From Strigamia acuminata (lineage: Eukaryota; Arthropoda; Chilopoda; Geophilomorpha; Linotaeniidae): DNA of 64,000 nucleotides. Where the stretch lies: NCBI GenBank assembly GCA_949358305.1, contig OX442320.1:8324259-8388258 (forward strand). The letters are read 5' to 3'. Shown piece after piece: positions 44,001 through 56,000 of the stretch; the stretch's first letter is position 1, and every line of letters begins with the position of its first letter. The notes under the pieces were generated by a model, which searched no databases, was not told the origin of the DNA, and saw nothing but the letters and a program-made list of their open reading frames with translations. The position numbers and the translations under genes are program-made.

Positions 44001-47000
44001 CTAACATCGGACATTCGGAGTAAACATGTCGGAGCCAATAAAATTCTTTAACTGCATCAACAAGAGCGAGGAACTCGGCTTCCATTGTTGAGCAAGCCAC
44101 GGTGGTCTGTTTTCGGCAGGTCCATCCAATTGGCGTTTGTCCGATGTAGCAAATGAAGCCTCCGAAACTAAGCGATGTAGCGGTATCCGATGCCCACGAT
44201 GCGTCTGTGTATCCCCACAGTTGTCCTGATCCACATCCCGATAATTCGATACAATAATCAATGGTGTTCGAGACATACTGAAGTACCTGGAGTAGGGCTT
44301 TGATGTGTGCCTGAGTATAACACGTGTTGAACTGCGACAGGTAAATCACGGAAAATAAGATATCGGGACGTGTTCGCGACGCTAAAAACAATAGCGATCC
44401 AATGAGCGATCTATACGGGAAATCGATCAAGTTCTCGGTCGGTCCCCGAGTGAGCGTCGTTCCCGGAGTAACAGGGACCTTGACGAGGTTATTTGCGACG
44501 GTTCCGAACTTTTTAACGATCTTCGAGATGTACATCCGCTGGCTAATGAAAGTCTTGCCAGCCTCTCGGATAAATTCAACGCCGAGCAATTTCGTGATGG
44601 GACCCAAGTTGACGATTTGAAACTTGGTGCTGATCAAAACGATGAGTCGATCGAGGACGGTGTCGTTAGCGTAGAAAAGAACGATGTCGTCCACGTAGAC
44701 CAGCATCAACGCTGAAGTCCCAAAAGAATAAACACAATTGCATCCGGGCAGTCTTCGAAATCCGAGCGCTCGAAGAGTTTCGTCTAGCTTCTCGAACCAT
44801 TGCCTTCCGGATTGATGGAGGCCGTAGAGGGATTTTATCAGAAGCCAAACGTTGTTCGGGTGTGTGCAAGTCGCACCTGCCGGAATCCGCATATATACCT
44901 TGTGCTCGAGCTCGCCATAAAGGTAGGCACACTTTACGTCGAGGTGTGCGTCCTTCCATCCGCGGAGAATGACAAGCAAGCAAAAGAACATCCGGATGAG
45001 AACAAAGTTCACGACGGGGCTGAAAACCTCATCGTAGTCGACGCCGAGAGTTTGTCGGAAACCTTGAGCGACAAGGCGGGCACGGTAACGAGTAACTTTG
45101 CCGGTGGCGTCGGACTTCAACTTGAAAATCCATTTACATCCGAGGATCGTTGTATCAGGCGGTTTCGGTACTTCAACGTACACCTCACGCTCCTTGAAAG
45201 TTCCGAGTTCTTCATCGATCGCTTCGCGCCATTTTGGCGCATCATGAAATTTTGGAATTTCGGCGAATGAAGCGGGTTCCGTCCGACACAGGTGAGCCGC
45301 ATGTCTGGCAGGGATCGAAGGCGTAGTATATTCAATACTGCCAAAGAAAAAGAGTTCCGGGTTATATTCGAGATGATTAAATTGACAATATTTCTCGATG
45401 TCCCCGCGTGAACGTAGTCGCACATCCGGTTCCGGGAAATAATATACATCGGTGTCAATCTTTCCGGGTCTCTGAACCTTGCGGAGATGTTCTTCACGTC
45501 TCCAACGTGCGCAATGCGAATCTCCTCCGACATATCTCCACATGAATGCGGTTCGGTGTGCAGATGTAGGTGCCACTTCAGTTCCTTCAGTTCCTTGAAG
45601 CGGAGCCGGAGACATAGGTGCAGCATCGAAAACGGGTATTGTATGTTGGAGAACGGAAGTACCCGCTCTTCTCCGTGTCGTCACAAATCTGCTTGGGGAA
45701 CTAGGTGGAGATAACGGGGGTGATGTTTGAGGTGAAGTTTGCGGTGACATGTGAGGGGAAGTGTAGTTAGATATTGGCACGAGAGAAACTTCATCGATAT
45801 CATCAATGTCACGATCCGTGTCATCACCTAGATTGCTGTCGGAACTCGGCAATCTCAAAGCACATGCTTCTTGAAACTGACGTTCCGGTGTCTGGAATTG
45901 TGCAGATGCTGCCGAGCTCGAACTCTCTTCTAATGGCGGCATCTCAGACTCTTCGTCTGATGATGAGTATTCATGGTCCGAGTCCGATCCTTTTGGCCAA
46001 TCGAGATACTGAATGTTCTCGTCGAATGTGACAGTCGACTGCGGGATATCTTGAACGTTCGGACTGTGGTCAACATTCGAGTACGGTATGTACTGCCGTA
46101 GATTTCCGTTTCCGTTTCCATTTCGAAGAGTTCGACGATAGGATTGCTTTTCATCAATTCGGACATGAGTTGATTCTGTGATTTTATCGTCAAGTGGGTT
46201 CCAGATTCGATATCCCCGTGTGCCGACAGCGTATCCAACAATGTAACCTTCCCAGGCACGCATCTGAAGTTTCTTGCGACCTGGGGTAGTAAAATGTACC
46301 CAACATTTCGATCCTATCTTGCGCAGATGTCGTAGTGAAAGGGCACGCTGTCGCCACAAGATGTAAGGGATCTGATTGTTCAAACGAGAATGTGGAGATC
46401 GGTTCTTTATATAAGCGAATGTGACTGCGATTTCCGCCCACAAGTCGTTCGGAAGTTTCGTTTCGCTTAAAATCGATCTCACGTTGTCGGCCATTGTTCT
46501 GTTGATCCGCTCCGCAGTGCCGTTCATAGCGGGCGAGTTTGGGTTGGTGCGTTGACCTTCGATGCCCTTCTCTCGGAGATAATTGAGGAATTCGTTAGAC
46601 ATGAACTCCCCGCCGCGGTCAGAACGAATGGCTTTGACTCGAGTATTGGCGACGCGTTCAATCCGAGCGACAAAATCCTTAAAGACACCAAAAACTTGGG
46701 ATTTTTGGGCAATCGGTGTAATCCAGCAATATCTGGTCGCGTCGTCGATGATCGTGAAGACAAATCGAGCTCCACCAATTGAAGTCGTTTCCGCTGGCCC
46801 CCAGACGTCCATGTGCAAGAGGTCCAGTGCCTTGGTGGTAATCGGATTTGGATCGGGCTTATGCGAAGCGCGGATGGATTTTGCAATACGACAGTCGTTG
46901 CACGCCAAATCCTGGCGTACTTCCGCAGGCTCCATGCCATAAACCTGATCATTGGCTGCCAGAAGACGCATGGCGTTGGTATGAAGGTGGCCAAGTCGGC

Positions 47001-50000
47001 TGTGCCATAAGCCGGTTGCATCTTTCTTTGCCGTCGGATTAGCAACAGTCTCCTTTTTGGGTGGAGAAGGATTTTTGGCAGCGGGAGATGTCGGGATTGA
47101 CTGTGAGACGTCAGCATAGGATGGGACGGGAGATGGTAGCTGGACTTGCGGAGGATTAGGATTTGGTAACGGATTGGTAGGAGTTGGGGTCGGAATTTGG
47201 TTCACGACGTTAGAAGGTGACAACTCGATACGAAAATCCGTCATAAACTCCGTTTTATTTTTCGATTTCTGTTTCGGTTTCGGAATGGGCTCGAAATCAA
47301 CCTCTGAAGTGACTAAAGTCTTGACAGGAACTGTCGGAGCCGGTTGATGAGACGTTGAAACCGTTGTCGAAATAGTCGGAGTAGCGCAAAGTCCGTCCAC
47401 GTAATACAATCCGCCTTTCTCTTTCGCTCGGAGAACTGAAGAGCGAATGTCTGTTTGGTAAACATTGATCTCCCCGTTGAAAATATGAATGTGAAACTTA
47501 TTTCTGTCGATTTTGCTCACGGAGACTAGATTCGCCTCAAAGTTCGGTGCAAACAAGACATTATGTAAAGTTACGAAACAGTCACAATTGTCAATCGAGG
47601 TCTGAAGTCGTACATTGCCCCGTCCGGTCACTTTGGACTTGCCCTGTCCAAGCTCGATGTCGAATGGCGTAATGTGTTCAAAGTTCGTAAACCACGATTG
47701 GATGTGAGAGACGTGGTCGGTGGCCCCGCAGTCGACGATCCACTCATTTGACTGCATAAAATGTGCGATGGGGCGCTCGATTACTTGGGGACAATTGACA
47801 AAGAAGTTCGCATCTCGACGTGGCCTGGAACTGCCTCGCGGTTTGGAATCGTCCTGCTTCGCCGAATTTTTATTTCGACGACGGCTCTTGCTGCGTGATG
47901 AGCGTTGAACTTGCGCAGCCGGGCGACTCTGACCATCGCGTTTCTGATGAGGGCATTTGTTTGCATAATGCCCTAATTCCTGGCAATTAAAACATCGGAC
48001 AGTGGAAATGTCACGAGGCGGTCGAGACGGGTTTCGTTGTCGAGACTGATCAGTGTTGGAAGCATGCGCCGAGGATTGTTGGAAATTGTCCGTACGCATC
48101 GATTTCAGGCGCATGTATTCCGAAAGGAGCTGTTCGGCCACTTCCTTCGGTTTGAACTTGTCATCCGGCCAATGATATATGGCAAACGAAACTTGAGAAT
48201 ACTCTGGAGGTAAGCGTCGAAGGTATTGGTATGCATGATGTATATCTGACACTTCTTCTTTGACCGCTTTAAGTTGGCTGACGTGGTAATCTACACGGCC
48301 AATAAAATCGGCCATTTCCTCGTTCGGTTTGAGGCTGAGTTCGAGGAACTCCCAGCGCATCGCGGCTTGGCGCGCGCGAGAACTGGGCGCGTAGATCTGG
48401 GCCAACTTATCCCAAGATTCTTTCGGTGTATCACAGTTATCAAGGGCGGATTTCTTCGCCTCTGAGACAAAACAGTATATTAATCCGAGAGCCTTGTCCT
48501 TTTTGCGTTGAAACTTCACTTTTTCTTTTTCCGATGCGGTTTTGAGATAATCGATTTCGCCGTCCTCCGTGACGTGGTGCCACAGGCCTTCAGCTTTGAG
48601 GAGCATTTTCATGCTCCTCTGCCACGAATCATAGTTCCCCACGGCGAGCACGGGAACTTTGCCGCTGGTCGGATCGCCCACTTTCTGCATGATAGCAGCG
48701 AAGACGAGACCAAACACCAAAAATCACAGAAGCGACGAGAGTGGTATTGGCGCACTAGATTTGAAACACTTAAACGTTCGATGCACAACACAAACACAGC
48801 ACTGATCCCGCGGTGATCGAAGCGGAATACCGAAAAGGGGCGATAACTTCTGAAGTTATCAAATAACCCCCGATAGCCAGTCTGAGAGGGTCCGTTCGAC
48901 TGCCTGGAGCCGCGGGAAACCTCACTTGTACCACGACAAGCACTATCGGGGAATACAACGACGCTTACTCGGATTCGAGTGAAGGGCGCCGAGGATACTA
49001 AATGTCCCACACCAAAATCCCCCTTAATTCTAACAAAATAATTACGACTCTGAAAAATAAATAAGGCGAAATGGAGAATCTGTGTGGGATCGTCACCACA
49101 CCGTCGTGTAAAAAACACGGGTGAATAAATGCTTTTCTCGAAAAAGCAAGTGAAAAACGCAGCTCGGATTTCCAAAACCCGAACTCTTCTCGAATTAACG
49201 AGGGAAAAATCAATAAATCCGTCGAAAATAATCAGATCGCCGCTACTGTAGACACTCCGGGGTGAATACAGCGGGTTTTGCCCGTTTCTTGATGAGAACA
49301 CGCCTCGTCGGCGGTGTCGAGTTGAATCTCGAAGAAAATCCACGTCGAATCTGAAAATAACAAAAATTTGCCAGAAAATTCGCGTGACCCGCGGAATTCT
49401 CGGCAAAATTAATTGTAGAACGTCGGTGGAACGTCTGGAAGACGTTTTCGAGACGAAAAACTGCAAAATCGGCGTCAAAATCTGAAAATAGATCAAATTA
49501 TCGCCGAAAAAAACGCGAAAATTCGCGAAATTAAGCGATAAATTAGTGGAATGCGTGCTGCAGAGGAGCAGAACCATCCTCTGCTACCAATTGTAGCAGA
49601 GGAGCACTGGAAATAACTCGAAATATCGAGTGAAAAACGAAAAACAGAGTCGAAACACGACTCGCAGAATACTCGCGAATTTCGCGACTCGCAGAATACT
49701 CGCGAATTCGCTATGCAGTAAATAACGGCCGTGTAATTACACTTATATGCCGTGTGAAACATAAGACAAATGTTTAAATAAAAACATAAAAAGATTTAAT
49801 CGAAAATACATTACGAAATGAGTCCAAAACAAAGTAGAAAACAGCTTGGCACTGCTCAATCATGGCAGCAGCCATCTTGGATGTCACTCAAGTGAGTAGC
49901 GACACCTAGTGTCGGAATTGAATAATACAATTTGGAGAATAAATCGAAATAAAGTAAATGGGATACAAGAAGCATGGTGCCACATGCTATAAAATATGAC

Positions 50001-53000
50001 AATAGCATTAAATAACCGAAAATGCAATAAATGACTCGAAGATAAGTAAATACAGCAATTGGCTAATAAAAATTGAAAAGATAATGAAATATATCGGATC
50101 TATTTGCATCGACATACTAAAAATGGTCAGCAGACCAACATAATGCGCAAACAATTCCGGATGTGTATCCACTTCCGGACATAGACAATATATTTGCGTA
50201 TTTAGGTGGTGCATATTGGTTCTCGATAATCGACGGGCGCGAGGCCTTTCACCAAATTGGAGTGCGCAAGGGAGATGAGCGATTCTTGGCCTTCATAACA
50301 CACCGAGGACTGTTCGAATACGTTCGTATGCCCTTTGGCCCCATCAACGGTCCTGCAACACTCCAAAGAGCGATGAATAAGACTTTGGCCAAATATTTAT
50401 ATAAATTCGTATTTGTATACATTGATGATGTTATTATTTTTAGCAAAACATTTGAGGAGCATGTTCAACATTTGCGCCTCGTTTTGGAGGAATTATTTAA
50501 TGCCGGTTTCACCATGAACGCCAACAAGACCGAGCTCTGTCAACAGCGCCTCGAAGTTTTGGGCCACATCGTGGAATCTGGTCAGATTTCTCCAAATCCG
50601 AAAAAAGTGTCAGCTATCCAAAACTATCCTGCGCCAACAAATTTGCGCGAGTTACAACGTTTCAAAGGTATGGTGGGTTATTATCAATCTTTTATTGCGA
50701 ACTTTTCCAAGACAAGTGAGGTATTCCGACCACTACTCAAAAAAGATGCTGTTTGGCATTGGAACGAAGCGCAACAGGAAGCTTTTGATTATCTTAAAGA
50801 TCAAATAGCGACTCCAACGCTAAAAAGACGTTTTCCCAGCTGGAAAAAGCCATTCATCCTTCAAACAGATGCAAGCTACTCCGGTTTGGGGTCGGCTTTA
50901 ATGCAATTAAATGACGCAGGAGAAAGGATACCGATAGCTTTTGCTTCTCGTGCACTTAACAGTGCTGAAAAAAACTATAATGTGACTGAAATTGAGTGCC
51001 TAGCAGCCGTGTGGGCGGTGAAACGTTTCCGCGCTTATTTAGAAATGATGCCATTTTATTTAGAGAGTGATCATCGTTCTTTGAAGTGGTTATTTCAACA
51101 AAGAGAACCAACTGGCCGACTTGCTCGTTGGGTACTCTCACTAAGCGAATACAAATTCACTTTCCTGCACTGCTCAGGATGCAAAAATCGAGTGGCCGAC
51201 GCACTAAGCAGAGCACCAGTCGATCCACCCGAACACGACGAGGAAGATGACAGCCCACTCGTCGATGAAGCCTGCTATACAGCATACTTTGATGACTGTA
51301 ATCAGTGGCCAGTATTGTCCATAATTACTGAGTTGCCAAAAGACATTAATAGACAATTTAAGAAAATGTTCAAAGATAAATTCATTAAATCAACTTTAAT
51401 TTCAGCCATTTCACCAACTAAACAAAAGAAAGGAAAAAGGAAATCCCTCATTCCTCGTCGAATTACAACGACCACTACACCATCCAATGCGCCAACTCAA
51501 ATTGCGCAACCCACTTCAACAGCTGCGTCAACTCCAGTTGCGCAACCAACTCAACAAACAACTCCAGTTACATTACCAGTAATTTCACCTAATTCTCCAT
51601 CGGTTCGTGTTTCAGTGCCACTTCGTGCGCGCAGACAACATTCGTTGATTCCAATATTGACGAAGAAAAGAGGACGACCACGTAAAATTATGATAATTCC
51701 AGTGCTCTCCCCTCGCGCCAAACGTGCTATTGCGACAAGAACTCGTGCTCGATTAAGGGACCCCACTTTAGTTCCGAAAATATCTCCGAAATTACCAAGA
51801 TATGGAGCTAATATAAAGAAATGGACATTTCCTAAGCTGCTGAAAGCACAGAGAATCGGAAAAGGCAAAAGGACGCCGAAAGCACCTCGTTCAGTGATTT
51901 CACCTATTCCCACAGCCCTTCCTAGTCCTATTCCTGTTCCGATTCCTGCTCCAACACCTCCTAACCAACCCAGTTCTCCAAGCAAATCAGAAGTTTCCAT
52001 TCCTTCAGCACCAACTCCCCTCACTTCAAAACCAAAAGGAATACCCAAAAAGTCATCTGGGATTCCCTCTCATATTTTGCCTCCTCGTAAAAAAATTATT
52101 TCCACACCAACTCCGGTTTCCAAAATACCAACTCCACCAATTCCTAGACCTAAAGGACGACCCCGAAAGTCAGCTGGAATTCCCTCTCATATTTTGCCAC
52201 CAAAACCAAAACCTACACCAAAATCAACTCCTATCCAAATTCCAAATTTTCCAACACCTTCTCCCACACAAACCATCCCAATATCACAATCTCCTATTCC
52301 TCCAACCTCTCCTGCGTCTTCGCCGTCAACGACAACTGATACAGCACCGACTGTGCCACCAGTGTTTGACCCCGGACCAGGGCCTTCTGGACACCAACTC
52401 CCCGATGGGTACCCTTCCGAGCCGGACTCCGACACGTCGTCATCCGACACAGACAGTTTTAGTCCGATTCGGGATTTTCCTTCGCCGGTAGAGTATCCAG
52501 TGCCAAGAGGTGGAATGCCTCGAACTCCGACAAGACTGCGCCCGAGATCTGAACGAACATTTACAGAATCAGACAGAAGGCTCACTGAAGCGGAGCAACA
52601 GGCTGAATTGGAACACGATCCACCTATTGAACATCCACCATTTGAAATGCTTCCAGACGCCGCTGAAATAATAGCCGCACAGAGACAAGATCCGTGGTCG
52701 CGTGAGTTGATATACTACTTAACTGCTCAAATGCTGCCGGTCGATCCAGTCGAAGCTGCGCAAATTCAAAAAGGCGCGCAAAATTTTGGTATGCATAAAG
52801 ATATGTTGTGTCGTTTTCCACCAGTTCATATTAATGAAATACGCAAGAGGCGTCAAATTTATCTCCCCTTGGAATTGCGCGAACGATATTTCCGCGCAAT
52901 GCATTACCCTCCAGTAGTGTATGACGGTTTACAATGGCTATAAATGCCTATTTTCTATCAAGAAAGCGCTGTTGCGCCAATATGATGGTATTTTTACAAT

Positions 53001-56000
53001 ATTCTGTGTAAAACTGATAAATGTCTAGAATAAAGTCATTTATGATGTTTCAAATACAAAGATGTTCGTTTATTAAGAATAAACACTAATTTCCACATGA
53101 TACTAAAGTATCACGGCATAATTACGAAGATTCGTCTGCTAAAACCCGCATTTGTCAATGCTCCATATTGCCACTAGATGGCGCGATCGCAATTAGCGAT
53201 AAATTCGAATACGAACTTGAAAACCTCATGATTAAATATAAACGTATATTTAATCAAGTGAATAAATTGTGTTAAATATTAAATATAAATATATATTAAG
53301 TATCTGACATTGTTAAATACAATGTAACTTCCATTTCTGCGGGACAGAATGTTTAGCGATCAATCGGTCAACCGATCAATCTGATTGGTGGAACCCATTT
53401 CCGGTCCTGGGTATCCAGTTCCGGTTGTAACAAGGATTAGCATAATTTGCATAAATGCTCCTCCGTATCCACTTCCGGTGATACGGGATTGGAGGGATTC
53501 GTGGAACCCATGTTCCAATTGGATGACTGGATTAATCCTTAAATCCAGTCAGGTTATATAAACCCAAACAATCGGCCATTCCGCAGCTCTGTTTGATTAT
53601 TTCTGTTTGGTATTGTTACTTAAGAAGTATGATTCGTTGTTCACGTAAAAAACCTTTTGGTTCTTTGTTGATTTATTCGCAAAGAACCGTTGCATGATTC
53701 TACAGAATCATGCCACCGCCGGCAATTGAAGTCGAAGTGCTGGGATTATTATGTTGCATAAATGTTACAGTCTACGGTTGCGACGCCGAAGGAGAACCCG
53801 CCGTTGTGCAATTCAGTATCCTCCGGACAGGACCAAGTTGTCTTTTTCGGTATGAACGTATTCCGTTACCACGAGTAGCATCGGTATTGTTGAGAATCGG
53901 TTCCTTCACCTGATGGTGCCAAAGCAGTCTGTTTTACAGTAACCACGAGTAGCACCAAGTGTTTGGCAAGCTGATTCTCATGGTATTCGATGCCAAAGCA
54001 GTCGGTCTATTATTAGTACCGCGAGAGATAAAACTGCTGTGCGGAGCCGCGAGCTATCGACCCCTGTGTACGTGGTACCGTCAACCACTCGATGGACGAC
54101 CGTGCTGCGACGCCGGGGACGCTTGATACCGTTCTGCATGGCAAGGCGTATATTCTAATCGATGGCAATTGTGTGTTGCGACGGGAAGCTTAATCTTCAT
54201 TTTATTTATAACAGCAAAACTTAAACTCGACAACCAGTTGGACCAAAATCAAGTCAGAAGACTTAATCTCATATTGAACTCAATATAACCGATAAGTTGA
54301 CGACAACTTATTCCCGAAATATCTAAATAAGAATTCACAACGATATGAATTAAATATAATTCATAAGTGGAATATTGATAAGTAAATGAATACATTTACT
54401 TACACCAATATCCTCCCAAAGTTGTGGCGGTGCAGACAAAGTCAACCGCAATGCTCAGATCATTCGATTTATCGACGTGCGATAGTTTACACAGCGAACC
54501 AAGGAAACCAGCGAAGCCGTATCGGACTCCAGGACACAGCCATCCGGCTTAAGATGACATCTATAATCAGGTCGAGCGATGGGGAAACCGCTCCCATATT
54601 CCAGACCCGTAGTGATATTATTCTAGGGCCAGTTGGCCAATTCTTTGTATAGTTTAATAGCTGATTTAACTTGCCAAATGTCGGCATTAGTCCTATGTAT
54701 AATTTAGCCTTGATATTATTGTTTACCAACAATAAACTGTCTTGTATTTATCTCGTATTGTATTCACTGTTTATTTATTGCGATCTCTTCCCGGTACCAT
54801 TGTTAAATGGGAGTTGTGGTCGTCACCGTCACAAGTGGGACACATGGGAAGAGAAAAAACACTCCATCGTTTAAAGACGCGTGTATATTGGCCCAAAATG
54901 AGAAAAGATGTTCAAACTTGGATTCAGGTTTGCGAGGCTTGTCAACGCGCGAAACCATTAAATCGCTTGCCTTATGGCAAAATGATAATGTCGAGAGCGC
55001 GCCACTTGTTCTCTGCAATATACATTGATTACTACGGCAAGAAACCACGTTCAGTGGGCGGCCATTGCTACGCCTTTGTAATGGTCGACTCAGCAAGTCG
55101 TTGGTTAGACGTAAGACTAACAGAAGATTCGACTATCGCAACTTCAGTTGCGCAAATTCAAAAATTTACGAAACGCTGGGGTTTCCCCAAAATCATTATC
55201 AGCGACAATGCCCCCGCATTCAGGTCACCTGAGTTTCGCAGCCAAATCCAGCAATTAGGTGCAGTAAACCGCTACACTGCAGCGTACCACCCCCAAGGCA
55301 ATATTGCCGAACGCCTGAATCAATCCTTAAAAAACTGCATTTTAGCTTACATAGACGACCACGATCGATGGGATGTAAATATCGGCTATTTTGTTTTGGC
55401 AATCAATTCGGCGTACCAAATTTCATTAAAGTATTCTCCATTTAAGTTAGTTACAGGCCAAGAAGCCAGATTCCCTGGTGATATTGATAGTGACACAGAT
55501 GACGGGGAACCTTTACCACCATCTGAGGCTGAAAACCTCCATGAGCAAATGCGCACCATGCGAGAAAGGGCGATGAACAATTTGCGCGAATCCCAGATCC
55601 GCCACAAAAAATGGTTCGATTTAAAACGTCGCGCTCATGACTTTCGCCCTGGCGATTGGGTGACGTTGCGCAATCGACAACCCTCTTCCGCCGACAGACA
55701 GTTTGCAGCAGGCTTACGCCAGCGAACTGAAGGAGTCTACATCATTCATAAATTGGTGGGCCCCAACACTGTTATCTTAATGGACCAAAATGGCAGAAAA
55801 ACACAACCATACAACGTTGTTGAACTCCGCCATTGGCATTTTGCGCAAGCTAATTTCCTAACTCTGAAAGATGTCGAAATCATCGACAAGCATGTCGAAA
55901 ATTATACTGCTAACACACTAGATATTTTCACTGCTTATTTTCTTTCTTTCAAATAATTTTTCTATTTATTTTTCACAAAAAAAAAAAAAAAAAAAAAAAA

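Larger units (their letters stand above)
43002..50140 (-). mobile_element. Copia-4: complete LTR retrotransposon with an MBD-like domain
   Basis: 549-bp LTRs at 43002-43550 and 49592-50140 with no difference by eye; target duplication TAATG; PBS; PPT; one intact polyprotein. It is inserted in the reverse transcriptase of the Gypsy element, antisense to it. Identical LTRs imply a very recent insertion, later than the Gypsy insertion. Confidence 0.95.

Noticed and set aside
45117-47117. Long ORFs opposite or offset to Copia-4 pol (for example 46524-47117, 45117-45626)
   Set aside because: Shadow frames of the polyprotein with no motifs of their own.
48609-49577. 322-aa minus ORF
   Set aside because: Overlaps the Copia-4 gag start in another frame and the structured leader; no family motif.
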